DNA from: Pseudomonas sp. SDI
GTDB lineage: Bacteria > Pseudomonadota > Gammaproteobacteria > Pseudomonadales > Pseudomonadaceae
Direction of reading: 5' to 3'
DNA length: 64,000 nucleotides
NCBI RefSeq assembly: GCF_003105155.1
Contig: NZ_QETK01000006.1
Location: 117,653 to 181,652 of the forward strand
The notes below the pieces were generated by a model. It ran no database searches, was not told where the DNA came from, and saw nothing but the letters and a program-made list of their open reading frames with translations. Position numbers and translations under genes: made by a program. Of this stretch, positions 7,336 to 16,271 are shown in pieces. Each line of letters begins with the position of its first letter. The stretch's first letter is position 1.

Positions 7336-8367
7336 TTATTCAGTGTTTTCGCCGAATTCCGGCCTTTCTTTCCAACTGAATTGCCGGTCGGGTCGCAGGC
7401 ATTGATTGGCCTGGCTGAACAGCTGGCAGATCGGCAGGATTTCGTTGCTGGTGTAGACGCGATCGATCTTCTCGATGTCGCCGAAGCCGCCCGTGTTCTC
7501 GGGAATGATCCCGGCTAGGGCGGGGTTCATCCGCCAGGCGGCGATCACGTCGTTCCTGGTGATGTTCTTCACCTTCTCCAGCTCATCCTTCGCCTGGAAG
7601 TCGCCGATCGGAATGATCTTGATCGCGTTTTCCGCGCCGCCCGGGATGTTCACGAACATCGAGCGGAAGTTGCCGACGCCCTTGCTCGCGCTGATCTGCG
7701 CGCGCAGTTCGTTCTCGTCCTCCTCGGTCATGTCCGGGTCGTTGGTGTAGAAGATGTAGCCGGCGTGCGCGCCGTTGCTGTAGTAGCGGCGGCGGAACAG
7801 GGTGGCGGCCTCGTTTAGCAGCAGCGCCTGCAGGCCGCCCAGGTAGTCGGGGATGCCGTAGATGTTCTGCTCGACGTCGTAGTCCATGACGTGCTCGATC
7901 TCGTCCTGGTCGAAGTCGACGAACTTGTTGTCCGGGAGCAGCATCCGGTACCCGCCCTCGACCTTGACCCGCATGTTGATGGCCATCAGGTGTTGCAGCT
8001 CCAGGATCTGCCCGAACGAGTTCGGGACCCGGTAGAAGTACGCTTCCCCGAACACCATGTAGTCGAGCGCGGCCTTAGCCATGGTCTGGGCGCTGCAGCC
8101 CTCGGACGGCACGAATTCACGCAGTAGCAGGTTGCGCTTGAACTTCGGAATGGCGCCGTGGTGCGCGTTGGCGCGCAGCAGCTTGGCCAGGCCTGCCCGC
8201 GACACTGGTGGCTTGTAGATCTCGCCGTCGTCGCTGGGGAACACGCCCAGGTACTCGCCGATGTTGCCGGTCAGTACCTGCTCCGGCGCTCCGAAGGTGA
8301 ACATCCTGGTGGGCTGTTGCGACCGCGCCGGCGGCGCGGCCTTGGGTGCTCTGTGTCGTTTGGGCAT
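7336..8367 (-). CDS. Phage portal protein (P2 gpQ type)
   Basis: 343 residues, the same size as P2 gpQ (344). It contains the family's central blocks (VFGEAYFYRVPNSFG, YLGGLQALLLNEAATLFRRRYYSNGAHAGY, NPALAGIIPENTGGFGD). The portal forms the dodecameric ring through which DNA enters the head and to which the tail attaches. It is read leftward after the terminase gene, with which it shares 251 bp in a different frame. ATG 8367 has only a weak ribosome site, so expression may depend on coupling to terminase translation. Confidence 0.92.
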   Translation of the reverse strand: MPKRHRAPKAAPPARSQQPTRMFTFGAPEQVLTGNIGEYLGVFPSDDGEIYKPPVSRAGLAKLLRANAHHGAIPKFKRNLLLREFVPSEGCSAQTMAKAALDYMVFGEAYFYRVPNSFGQILELQHLMAINMRVKVEGGYRMLLPDNKFVDFDQDEIEHVMDYDVEQNIYGIPDYLGGLQALLLNEAATLFRRRYYSNGAHAGYIFYTNDPDMTEEDENELRAQISASKGVGNFRSMFVNIPGGAENAIKIIPIGDFQAKDELEKVKNITRNDVIAAWRMNPALAGIIPENTGGFGDIEKIDRVYTSNEILPICQLFSQANQCLRPDRQFSWKERPEFGENTE

Positions 8368-10168
8368 TGGTTACGCTCATGATGTAGCGGCTGCTGCGCC
8401 GCTTGTTGGTGTTCAGGGGCTCGTTGTAGAGGGCGTGCATGATCGACCAGGCGATGTCCGCGTGGCCGGTGGCCTCGGTTCTGGACGCGCTGTAGGTGAT
8501 CTGGCCGCCGTTGGTGGTACCGCGCTTGATTGTCAGGAAGGCCTGGGCGATGTCGGTCCAACCAGCCTCCCACTCGATCCTGCCCGCCTGGATGACGTCC
8601 TGGGCCTTGAGCACCAGCCTGGTCTTGGTCTCCAGGCTGTAGTGGATCTGCATGACCCGTGGGTAGAAGTCCTTGACCAGGTCGTAGACGCCATATCCGA
8701 CGCCGGTGGTGTCGATGCCGATGTGCTGGACGTTGAAGCGCTCGGTGATCTTCTTGACCTGGGCGGCCTGGAACGTGAATGACTGGCCTCGCCAGCTGTG
8801 CTTTTCCAGGATGCGGAACTTACCGCCGGGCTCGTCCGGAGGGGCGACCACGACGCAGGTCGCGTCGTCCCGGGTACGGCTTGGGTCGTAGCCTACCCAT
8901 ACCGGCCTGTTGCCGAACGGGCGGTCGTCGTCCGGCAAGAAATCGTCCCACAAGGTGAGGTCGGAGTAGCAGTTCTCCAGGTCCTTGAGGCCGAATGCGC
9001 TCTGCGTGCTGTCGATGAACTTGCAGTAGAACAGCTGCTGGAATTTGTCGTCGTCGTACTCCAGCTGCAGTTGCTCGACGTCGAACAGATCGCATCCGCC
9101 GTCGATCGCGTCGTCCAGGGTGATCGTCTTGCGCCACTGGCCGTCCGGGCACAGCGCGCCCTGCGTGTAGGCGGATTCTTCTGGCCAGTTGCCGGCGATC
9201 TTCTTGCCGCGCTTGCTGTTGCGGAATGCCTCGCCGGTCCAGAATGGATAAGCCTGGTGCGATACCGCGCTGGGCGTGGAGAAGTAGGTTTTACGCCACT
9301 TCTTGTGCGTGCCCATGGCGCTGGCCACTGTGCTCAGCTTCTCGAAGTCGCGGATCCAGAAATATTCGTCGACGTAGACGTGGCCGTGATAGCCCTGGGC
9401 GGTGCTGCTGTTGGTGCTGAGGAAGCGCAGCTCGGCGCCGTTGCTGAGGATGATTGGGTTGCCGGTGAGCTCGATGTTGAACCAGGACTTGGCGAAGCCA
9501 ATGATGTAGCTGCGGAAAATCTCCGACTGGGCACGGCTCGCCGACAGGAACACTTGGTTGTCGCCAGTCAGCACGGCGTCCATGAAGGCCTCGCCGGCGA
9601 AGTAGTAGGTCAGGCCGACCTGGCGCGACTTGAGGATGTTCCGGATCCGGCGGGTGAGCGGATTCTGCTTAGCCTCGAACAGCTCCCGCTGGTAGCGGTA
9701 CATCTTGGAAATGAACTTGTCCAAGAAGTCGACTTCGGTCAGTTGGCTGATGTCGTTCTTCTGGACCTTCTCGCGCTTTTTCCCCTTGCCGCCCCGGCGC
9801 TCGCGCTGGCCGTCGTCCTGGTGCTGTCGGCTTTCGGGTTCCTCGCCGGCGTTTGCGTCCCTGGACGGCGCCGGCGCGGGTTTGCTGGACTGCTTGATAA
9901 GGCGCTCGCGCAGGGTCGTCAGGCGCTCCAGCTCGTCCAGCTCACCCTTCGTCAGCGGTTCGGTCTTCTCCAGAATGAGTGTGATCCGCCGGCTGACTGC
10001 GGTCACCGGTTCTTCGTCCGTCAGCATCTCGTCCCACGATCCCTGGCGGATCCAGTAGTAAATGATGCGGACGTTCGGGAGCTTGAGCTGCGCCTGGATC
10101 TCCTTCACCGATGCACGGCGCAAGTAGAGGCGTTTGGCAGCTTCCTTGACTTCGATCGAATAGTTCAT
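8117..10168 (-). CDS. Terminase large (ATPase) subunit, P2 gpP type, with aberrant C-terminal extension
   Basis: It begins with an HTH-like segment (~8-45) typical of gpP and has a Walker-A-like block (SRQVGLTYYF, ~181-190) and a Walker B (VYVDE, ~264-268). A nuclease-like region follows with GYDPSRTRDD and IGIDTTGVG. It cleaves concatemers at cos and drives packaging. P2 gpP has 590 residues; here the frame runs to 683. The last ~85 residues overlie the portal gene and are Arg/Pro/Gln-rich, low in hydrophobics, and look like an out-of-frame reading of the portal. A lost stop or frameshift near residue ~597 (base ~8380) is likely. Confidence 0.9.
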   Translation of the reverse strand: MNYSIEVKEAAKRLYLRRASVKEIQAQLKLPNVRIIYYWIRQGSWDEMLTDEEPVTAVSRRITLILEKTEPLTKGELDELERLTTLRERLIKQSSKPAPAPSRDANAGEEPESRQHQDDGQRERRGGKGKKREKVQKNDISQLTEVDFLDKFISKMYRYQRELFEAKQNPLTRRIRNILKSRQVGLTYYFAGEAFMDAVLTGDNQVFLSASRAQSEIFRSYIIGFAKSWFNIELTGNPIILSNGAELRFLSTNSSTAQGYHGHVYVDEYFWIRDFEKLSTVASAMGTHKKWRKTYFSTPSAVSHQAYPFWTGEAFRNSKRGKKIAGNWPEESAYTQGALCPDGQWRKTITLDDAIDGGCDLFDVEQLQLEYDDDKFQQLFYCKFIDSTQSAFGLKDLENCYSDLTLWDDFLPDDDRPFGNRPVWVGYDPSRTRDDATCVVVAPPDEPGGKFRILEKHSWRGQSFTFQAAQVKKITERFNVQHIGIDTTGVGYGVYDLVKDFYPRVMQIHYSLETKTRLVLKAQDVIQAGRIEWEAGWTDIAQAFLTIKRGTTNGGQITYSASRTEATGHADIAWSIMHALYNEPLNTNKRRSSRYIMSVTNAQTTQSTQGRAAGAVATAHQDVHLRSAGAGTDRQHRRVPGRVPQRRRRDLQATSVAGRPGQAAARQRAPRRHSEVQAQPATA

Positions 10169-10197
10169 GGCCCGCAGTCTATGCGGCGATCAGCAGC

Positions 10198-10282
10198 GAA
10201 ACGCCCGGAAAAATTCCGCGTTTCTCCTAGATTCGGAAAGTAGGAAACACCCGGAATCAAAGCGTTTGGCCGGGTTGTTTCC
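10198..10282. promoter_or_regulatory. Inverted repeats between divergent late operons
   Basis: The 171-bp gap between terminase (minus) and scaffold (plus) holds two dyads. One is AAACGCCCGGAA / TTCCGCGTTT around 10198-10223. The other is GGAAACACCCGG (10243-10254) against CCGGGTTGTTTCC (10270-10282), with one extra T. In P2 relatives Ogr/Delta binds dyad elements upstream of late promoters, so these are candidate activator sites for both directions. The symmetry is observed; binding is inferred. Confidence 0.5.
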
Positions 10283-10339
10283 GGTGCCTATGGTGGTGGC
10301 CTCTGACCCCATCGACCACCACTGAGCGCCGTCCCGACC

Positions 10340-11257
10340 ATGCCCCGATCCCTTGTCTCCTACTGGAAGCGCGTAGCCGTCAGCGGCCCGACCGTTGATG
10401 GTCGCGAGATCCTTCCCCAGGAACTGCGCGACATGGCGGAAACGTATGACCCTGCGCTCTACACGGCGGTCATCTGGTACGAGCACGAACGCTGCTATGG
10501 CGCGTTTGGCACCGTCTACGCAGTTCGGCTCGTTGAGAAGGCCGACGACCTTGAGGAGGGGGCGCTGGCGTTGGAGGCGCAGCTGAAGCCGAACGACAAA
10601 CTTCTGCGCCTCAACGACATGGGCGAAAAGCTGTTCTCCAGCATCGAAATCGACCCGAACTTCCGGGGCCGTGGCAAGGCTTACCTACGCGGTATCGCCG
10701 TGACCGACGAGCCGGCCAGCGTCGGCACCCAGGAACTCTACTTTTCGGCCAAGACCGGCAAGCACACCTATTTCGCCGCCTCTCAGGAGCTGGGGCCGTT
10801 TGAGGACGAGCCGAAGGGCGAAATCGGCAAGCTGGCCAACCTCCTCACCAAGCTCTTCAAGCGCTTCGCGGCCGACGAAGACACCACCGCAACCGAACCC
10901 AACCCAACCGAGAGCAAACCCCCAATGGATGAAGCTACCGCTACGGCCTTGAAGGCCCTGCTGGCTCAACTGCTCGTCGTCGCCGCCGGTATTCAGGCCG
11001 TGATCGAGCCTGCCGCCGAAGAAGCCCCCGAGCCCGAGCAAGAACCGATCGACGACGTCCAGACCGCGGTCGATGAAATCGTCGCCACCGCCGAGGAGCA
11101 GCGCGAGTTCGCCCGCAAAGGTGGCGGAAACAAGGCCGTTCTGACCGCATTGGAGAAGCTGCAAAAGCAATTCAACGCGCTGCAGAATGCCCCGGCCGGC
11201 CGTCAACTGCCGCGCACCTCCGGCCCTGCCAAAACCCCATCGAAGCGGGTGCTCTGA
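10340..11257 (+). CDS. Capsid scaffolding protein/protease (P2 gpO type)
   Basis: A 305-residue protein with the GPO-family protease part first (~1-140). Asp20 (VDGREI) and His49 (WYEHERC) match the catalytic Asp/His positions of P2 gpO, and a Ser pair at ~100-101 (KLFSSIEIDPNF) is the likely nucleophile region. A charged Glu/Pro-rich linker and a helical C-terminal scaffold domain follow. It guides capsid assembly and matures the head proteins. It is the first rightward late gene and ends one base before the capsid gene start. Confidence 0.9.
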   Translation: MPRSLVSYWKRVAVSGPTVDGREILPQELRDMAETYDPALYTAVIWYEHERCYGAFGTVYAVRLVEKADDLEEGALALEAQLKPNDKLLRLNDMGEKLFSSIEIDPNFRGRGKAYLRGIAVTDEPASVGTQELYFSAKTGKHTYFAASQELGPFEDEPKGEIGKLANLLTKLFKRFAADEDTTATEPNPTESKPPMDEATATALKALLAQLLVVAAGIQAVIEPAAEEAPEPEQEPIDDVQTAVDEIVATAEEQREFARKGGGNKAVLTALEKLQKQFNALQNAPAGRQLPRTSGPAKTPSKRVL

Positions 11258-11258
11258 C

Positions 11259-12281
11259 ATGGCCCGTTCCCTGAGCGCTTACGGCGCCAAGATGTTCGCC
11301 GAGCTGCAGCTCGCGCTGGCCGAGAGCTACGGCGTCGACCTGGTCAGCCAGACCTTCAGCGTCGATCCGAGCATTGCCCAAGAACTCAACGATGCGATCA
11401 CCGCGAAGGCCGACTTCCTGGAGCGGATCAACGTCGTCCCGGTGTCCGAGATCAAGGGCGAGAAGGTCTTCATTGGTACCAATGGGCCGGTGACTGGCCG
11501 TACCAATACCAAGACCACCGACCGTGAGGCGAAGGACGCCTCTGCGCTGGATAACAACCAATACGAGCTGCATCCGACCGAGTCGGACGTGGGCCTGGCT
11601 TACGCGAAAATCGATGCCTGGGCGAAGTTCCCCGACTTCCACCAGCGCTATTCCGCTGCAGTGCAAAAACAGATTGCCCTGGATCGCATCATGGTCGGCT
11701 TCCACGGGACCCACGCGGCCCCGCAGACCGATATCACCCAATATCCACTGCTCCAGGACGTCAACAAGGGCTGGCTGCAGCAGTTGCGCGAACAAGCGCC
11801 GCAACAGGTGATGAAAGAAGGTCAGGCGGGCTCCGGCAAAGTGACCATGGGCGCCGGCGGCGACTACGCCAACCTTGATGCCCTGGTGCACGACGCCAAG
11901 CAGTTGGTGGACGAGCGTCTGCGCGAGAACGGCGACTTGGTCGCGATCATCGGTTCGGACCTGCTCGCGGCCGACAAGGCCAAGCTGTACAGCAAGCAGG
12001 GCGACACCCCGACCGAGAAAGAGCGCATTGAGCTGGCTCAGGTTATCGCCACCTATGGCGGGCTGCCGGCGTACAGCGTGCCGAACTTCCCGGTGGACGC
12101 CACGCTGGTCACCAGCTTCGACAACCTGTCGATTTACTACCAGGACTCCAGCTGGCGTAAGCAGACCGTCGACAACCCGAAACGCTCGCGCATTGAGGAC
12201 TACAACAGCCGCAATGAGGGCTACGTGATCGAGCAGCTGGAAAAAATCGGCCTGATCGAGAACGTCGAGGTGCTGAAGTGA
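11259..12281 (+). CDS. Major capsid protein (P2 gpN type)
   Basis: A 340-residue protein recognisable as gpN-family by 'GVDLVSQTFSVDPSIAQELNDAI', 'FLERINVVPVSEIKGEKV' and the C-terminal block 'PNFPVDATLVTSFDNLSIYYQDSSWRK' (HK97-type fold). ATG 11259 starts right after the scaffold stop and matches the family's usual beginning. It forms the icosahedral shell and is normally trimmed by the scaffold protease. The stop overlaps the next start (GTGA). Confidence 0.93.
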   Translation: MARSLSAYGAKMFAELQLALAESYGVDLVSQTFSVDPSIAQELNDAITAKADFLERINVVPVSEIKGEKVFIGTNGPVTGRTNTKTTDREAKDASALDNNQYELHPTESDVGLAYAKIDAWAKFPDFHQRYSAAVQKQIALDRIMVGFHGTHAAPQTDITQYPLLQDVNKGWLQQLREQAPQQVMKEGQAGSGKVTMGAGGDYANLDALVHDAKQLVDERLRENGDLVAIIGSDLLAADKAKLYSKQGDTPTEKERIELAQVIATYGGLPAYSVPNFPVDATLVTSFDNLSIYYQDSSWRKQTVDNPKRSRIEDYNSRNEGYVIEQLEKIGLIENVEVLK

Positions 12282-13021
12282 GCCTTGCTCTGGCGCACAA
12301 GCGCCGGATCCTCGCGGGAGGCGTGGCCGCCCTGGCTGCTGCCACCGCCGCCGATGCGCTGCCTTACTCCCCAGGCGAGGCCCTGAACAGCCCCGCGAAT
12401 GCCCGTAAGCACACGGCCTTGATGGAGGCGGCCCTAGATCAGGATCTGGCTCGCCTCAGCGACATGTCTGGCCGCAATGCCGCCCGACAGGATTTGAAGC
12501 GCGACGAGCTGTTGCCCAAGTACGACGACTACATCCAGCGCTACCTGCAGTCCGGCCTGGTCTTCCCGAACCGTGTCCTGGTGCAGGTCATGATCTGGCT
12601 GTTCGACACCGCCCAGCTCGATGATGCCCTGGCGTTGGCGGACATCGCGATCGAGCAAAAGCAGGTCATGCCGGAAGGCTTCAAGCGTCGGGATATCCAG
12701 ACGTTTGTCGCCGATGCGGTGCTCGAATGGGCCGAACAGGAGCACCAGCAGCGCCGCAGTCCCGAGCCGTACCTGTCGGACCTGGTGCATCGCGTCGATG
12801 GCGAGTGGGTCGTCCCGGAGCAGGTCCAGGCCAAGTACCACAAGCTGATCGGGATCAGGGCCATGGAGGCCCAGCCCAAGGAATGGGCCACCGCACTGCT
12901 GCACCTGGAGCGAGCCAACGAGTTGTACCCGAAATCCGGCGTTGGTACGCGCATCGATAACTGCCGCAAGGCGCTGCGCAAGGCTGAAACCGCGCAAGCG
13001 GCCGCCGCCGGCACCCCATAA
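12278..13021 (+). CDS. Terminase small (endonuclease) subunit, P2 gpM type
   Basis: 247 residues, exactly the size of P2 gpM. It is largely helical, with an N-terminal basic region, the block 'YIQRYLQSGLVFPNRVLVQVMIWLFDTAQLDDALALADIAIEQ' in the centre and C-terminal helices. It recognises cos DNA and works with the large subunit. It starts at GTG 12278, overlapping the capsid stop. The Ala-rich N-terminus (LAGGVAALAAATAADALP) is a typical variable stretch. Confidence 0.88.
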   Translation: MSLALAHKRRILAGGVAALAAATAADALPYSPGEALNSPANARKHTALMEAALDQDLARLSDMSGRNAARQDLKRDELLPKYDDYIQRYLQSGLVFPNRVLVQVMIWLFDTAQLDDALALADIAIEQKQVMPEGFKRRDIQTFVADAVLEWAEQEHQQRRSPEPYLSDLVHRVDGEWVVPEQVQAKYHKLIGIRAMEAQPKEWATALLHLERANELYPKSGVGTRIDNCRKALRKAETAQAAAAGTP

Positions 13022-13116
13022 CGACTACCCCCCCAGCGGGAACCCGTGAAGCGAGTCAGCCACTTGTGGCCAGCCTCGCAGCAACGGTGTCTCCCGCCCT
13101 TTTCGAGTGGCCAGCA

Positions 13117-13578
13117 ATGAGCTTTTCAGGCAAACCCACCACGGTCGTAGATCAGACCATTGAGAATAACGGCTTCTGGCCGGACATCTCCCTGGCTGAA
13201 TACCAGAAGGCTTACCGCCTGCCGGGCGAGTACCTGGGCGAAGTGCTGGTCACTCAACTTGAACTGGCGATCGGTGAGGTCAACAACGACCTGCTGCGCC
13301 TGCAGACGGCCTGGCAATCGATCGGCATCACCGAGGTGGCCACCGCTGACCCAATGGTGCTGCCGGAGCGGGCCTTCAAGGTCACGCTCTACAAGCGCGC
13401 CGTGTTCTGCCGAGCCAAGGCCATGGCCTTGACCGACTTCGCCACGGTCACCCGCCGCGAGGTCGCGGAAAACACCGGCAAGGAAGCCCCGGAGCGTGCG
13501 GACACCTACCTGGCGTTCAGCCAGGCGGCCGTCCGCGCCCTGCAGGGCCGCAGCCGCATCACGGTGGCCCTGCTGTGA
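13117..13578 (+). CDS. Head completion/stabilisation protein (P2 gpL type)
   Basis: A 153-residue protein matching gpL in order and in motifs such as 'FWPDISLAEYQKAYRLP' and 'LYKRAVFCRAKAMALTDFAT'. It closes the filled head at the portal. ATG 13117 fits the family start. An upstream ATG at 13066 would add 17 residues that do not look family-like. A 95-bp gap separates it from the small terminase, one of the few non-overlapping junctions here. The stop overlaps the next start (GTGA). Confidence 0.85.
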   Translation: MSFSGKPTTVVDQTIENNGFWPDISLAEYQKAYRLPGEYLGEVLVTQLELAIGEVNNDLLRLQTAWQSIGITEVATADPMVLPERAFKVTLYKRAVFCRAKAMALTDFATVTRREVAENTGKEAPERADTYLAFSQAAVRALQGRSRITVALL

Positions 13579-14021
13579 ACAAGCTGCGCGCCCTCACGGC
13601 GCACCTGCAGGAGCAGAATCTGGTGCTGCCCGAGCAACTGGATAGCTGGGTCGACCAGGTGAACCTCGACCTGATCTGGAAGCCCACCGGCAACGGCGGC
13701 ATGCACATGGGCGACATGCGCTACCGCGCCGTGCTCGTCCTGGAGCGTTTCACCGGCAACCCGTCGCTGCTCATGGCCCTGGTCGGCTCTTGGCTGGAGT
13801 CGAACGACGCCGATCGGGGCGACGACCTGCCGGTGCCTGCCTTTGTCGTCGAGCCCCTGGACAACGACGTGTTCGACGTCGAGTTGACCATCGAGTTCGA
13901 GGAGGAGCAGCACCTGGTCGAGGATCCGGACGGCCCGATCACGTCCGGCGGCAAGCGGTACGGCCTCGGCCAGGCCGAAGTGTGGGTCGCCGAGCACGGC
14001 GAGGTGAAGCATGGCGCGTAG
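13575..14021 (+). CDS. Tail completion protein (P2 gpR type)
   Basis: A 148-residue acidic protein starting at GTG 13575 with a 4-bp overlap. It has the gpR-like beginning 'KLRALTAHLQE' and a beta-rich core with a very acidic patch (IEFEEEQHLVEDPDGPI). In P2, gpR caps the tail tube end so the head can join. Its position directly before the gpS-like gene agrees. Confidence 0.82.
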   Translation: MNKLRALTAHLQEQNLVLPEQLDSWVDQVNLDLIWKPTGNGGMHMGDMRYRAVLVLERFTGNPSLLMALVGSWLESNDADRGDDLPVPAFVVEPLDNDVFDVELTIEFEEEQHLVEDPDGPITSGGKRYGLGQAEVWVAEHGEVKHGA

Positions 14022-14691
14022 CACCATCGATCTGGACGTGCGCGGCATGCTCGATGCCCAGGCCCAACTGGACCTGCTGGCCCTGCCGCCGAAGATGCGC
14101 CGACGTCTGCTCAACCGCCTGGGCAAGAGCGCCCGCAGCCTCAGCCGCAAGCGCATTCGCAACCAGCAGAACCTAGATGGCTCGCCGTTCGCGCCGCGTC
14201 GTGACCTCGACGCCGGCAAGAAAAAGATGGAGGCCGGCCTGGGCAAGCTGCTGCAGGTCACCCGCGTGGACGCGGACGAGGTTGTCCTGGGCTGGAAGAA
14301 CAACCTCACCAGTTGGGTTGCCGCACAGCAACACAACGGCACATCCGAGCGCCGTACCGCGCAGCAGATGCGCCGCTGGAACAACGTCGAAGACGGTGCC
14401 AGAAGCACCGAAAAACAAGCCAAGCGCCTGCGCCGGCTGGGATTCCGCGTTCGCCAGGCCGGTAAGAAACGCCTCACCCGCCCTCCGGTGACCTGGATTC
14501 TGGCGAATGTCAGCTACATGCAGGCCGGCGTGCTGATCCGCGTCCTTGATGAGGAGCGCGGCGAGTCTACGGGCGCGCAGAGCTGGGAGATCAAGCTGCC
14601 CAAGCGGCAGTTCCTGGGCGCCGGCAACGAGCAGGAGAACAGCGAGCTGCTGAATCACCTGCTGCAGCAAATCATCAACTCACCCCGCTAA
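14011..14691 (+). CDS. Phage virion morphogenesis / tail completion protein (P2 gpS type)
   Basis: A 226-residue, strongly basic protein overlapping the preceding gene by 11 bp. The N-terminal part 'LPPKMRRRLLNRLGKSARSLSRKRIRNQQNLDGSPFAPR' is characteristic of the virion morphogenesis (gpS) family. It is longer than P2 gpS (150) because of a central and C-terminal extension with a sheet-like 'SWEIKLPKRQFLG' block. It acts in tail completion before head-tail joining. Confidence 0.82.
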   Translation: MARSTIDLDVRGMLDAQAQLDLLALPPKMRRRLLNRLGKSARSLSRKRIRNQQNLDGSPFAPRRDLDAGKKKMEAGLGKLLQVTRVDADEVVLGWKNNLTSWVAAQQHNGTSERRTAQQMRRWNNVEDGARSTEKQAKRLRRLGFRVRQAGKKRLTRPPVTWILANVSYMQAGVLIRVLDEERGESTGAQSWEIKLPKRQFLGAGNEQENSELLNHLLQQIINSPR

Positions 14692-14702
14692 CGAGGCATC
14701 AC

Positions 14703-15809
14703 ATGGCACTCGGCAAAGTCAGCGTGAACAATCTCAACCTCGGCCAGGGTGCCGTGACCGAGATCGAGCGCTATTTCCTGTTTATCGGCGCCGCCGGCAA
14801 GAACGCCGGCCAGCTGCTGCCCCTCAATACCGACAGCGACCTGGATGCCATGCTTGGCGTGCCGGCGAGCGACCTTAAAACCCAGATAACGGCCGCACGA
14901 TTGAACGGCGGCGACCGCTGGGCGTGCATCGCGGCCCCGATCGGCGCCGATGGCAGCTGGCAGGGCGCGCTCGAAAAAGCCCAGCAGCAGGGCTATTCGG
15001 TCGAAGCAGCGGTAATCACCACGCCCGTGACCGCCGGCGCCGAGCTGTCCGCGATGAACGATGCTGCGACCGCAGTCAACAACACCTATGGGCGCCGCCT
15101 GTTCGTGATGGCCGCTACCGTTGGCATCGGCGCCGAACAGACCTGGGCGGAGTACGTCGCCGCGCAGAAGGCGATCACCAAGGACCTGATGGCGGCCCGT
15201 GTCCTGGTCGTGCCCCAACTGCACGGAAACGACCTGGGCGTGCTCGCCGGCCGGCTGGCGAACGCCGCCGTGAGCATTGCCGACAGCCCTATGCGCGTGG
15301 CAACCGGCGCAGTGCTGGGTCTCGGCGCGGTACCGAAGGACAAGGAAGGGATTCCACTTCCGTCTGCCATCCGCGCCGCCTTGGACGCCGATCGATTCTC
15401 GGTTTCCCAGACCTACCCGGACTACCCGGGCGTGTACTGGGGCGACGGCAACATGCTGGACGCGCCGGCCAGCGACTACCTGGTGGTCGAGTACCTGCGT
15501 CTGGCCGACAAAGCCGCCCGCCAGATCCGCCCTTTGCTGATCCGCCGTGTCGGCGATCGCCGGCTCAACAACAGCCCGGCCAGCATGGCCGCCGCCGTCA
15601 CCGCCTTCATGAAACCACTGCGCGCGATGGCCAAGTCCACCACGTTCGCCGGCGAGCAGTTTCCGGGCGAGATCGAGCAGCCGAAGGACGGCGACATCGT
15701 CCTGACCTGGGTCACCAAGACCCGTATCGAGGTGTACATCAAGCTCACCCCGCTGAACTGCCCGAAAGACCTCACCGCGAACATCGCCCTCGACCTTTCC
15801 AACGAGTAA
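14703..15809 (+). CDS. Contractile tail sheath protein (DUF2586 type)
   Basis: A 368-residue protein of the DUF2586 family used as sheath in HP1-like phages. It starts 'MALGKVSVNNLNLGQG' and includes 'YFLFIGAAGKNAG', 'PDYPGVYWGDGNMLDAPASDYLVVEYLRLADKAARQIRPLLI' and the C-terminal 'YIKLTPLNCPKDLTANIALDLS'. It shortens during infection to drive the tube through the envelope. The tail-tube gene follows after 12 bp. Confidence 0.88.
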   Translation: MALGKVSVNNLNLGQGAVTEIERYFLFIGAAGKNAGQLLPLNTDSDLDAMLGVPASDLKTQITAARLNGGDRWACIAAPIGADGSWQGALEKAQQQGYSVEAAVITTPVTAGAELSAMNDAATAVNNTYGRRLFVMAATVGIGAEQTWAEYVAAQKAITKDLMAARVLVVPQLHGNDLGVLAGRLANAAVSIADSPMRVATGAVLGLGAVPKDKEGIPLPSAIRAALDADRFSVSQTYPDYPGVYWGDGNMLDAPASDYLVVEYLRLADKAARQIRPLLIRRVGDRRLNNSPASMAAAVTAFMKPLRAMAKSTTFAGEQFPGEIEQPKDGDIVLTWVTKTRIEVYIKLTPLNCPKDLTANIALDLSNE

Positions 15810-15821
15810 CCAGGAGTCCCT

Positions 15822-16271
15822 ATGTCCCGCATCGGCGGCAAGAACTTCGATATCAGCGTGGGCGACCTGCAGGTGCACGTCGAGTCCTGCACCCTCGATA
15901 TCACCGACAACAGCGCCGTGGCGCAAACCCGGGGCGTACCGGACGGCTACGTCGACGGCGACGTCTCGGCCAGCGGCGAATTCGAGTTCGACACCATGAA
16001 CTTCAACCTGCTGATCGAAGCGGCGCGCACCGCTGGCAGCTTCCGCCAGTTGGCTCCGTTCGACAGTGTGTTTTTCGGCTCTGCAGGTGACCAGGAGCTG
16101 AAGGTTGAGGCCTTTGGCTGCCGCCTGAAAGTCTCCAGCCTGCTCAGCGTCGACCCCAAGGGCGGCGAGAAGTCGAAGCACAAGGTGCCGTTCGACGTCA
16201 CCAGTCCGGACTTCATCCACATCAACGGCGTGCCGTACCTGGCCGCGTCCGAGATCGAGGGCCTGAGCTGA
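15822..16271 (+). CDS. Tail tube protein (DUF2597 type)
   Basis: A 149-residue protein with the DUF2597 pattern: 'RIGGKNFDISVGDLQVHVESCTLDITDNSAVAQTRGVPDGYVDGDVSASGEFEFDT'. In HP1/K139-type phages this occupies the tube position next to the sheath. Alternating beta strands fit a tube ring fold. It has a good ribosome site (AGGAG) and its stop overlaps the next ATG at 16271. Confidence 0.85.
   Translation: MSRIGGKNFDISVGDLQVHVESCTLDITDNSAVAQTRGVPDGYVDGDVSASGEFEFDTMNFNLLIEAARTAGSFRQLAPFDSVFFGSAGDQELKVEAFGCRLKVSSLLSVDPKGGEKSKHKVPFDVTSPDFIHINGVPYLAASEIEGLS

Noticed and set aside
8798..10243. 481-residue open frame on the plus strand
   Set aside because: Entirely antisense to the terminase gene; Val/Ala/Arg/Glu-rich with no fold pattern, as expected for the opposite frame of GC-rich coding DNA.
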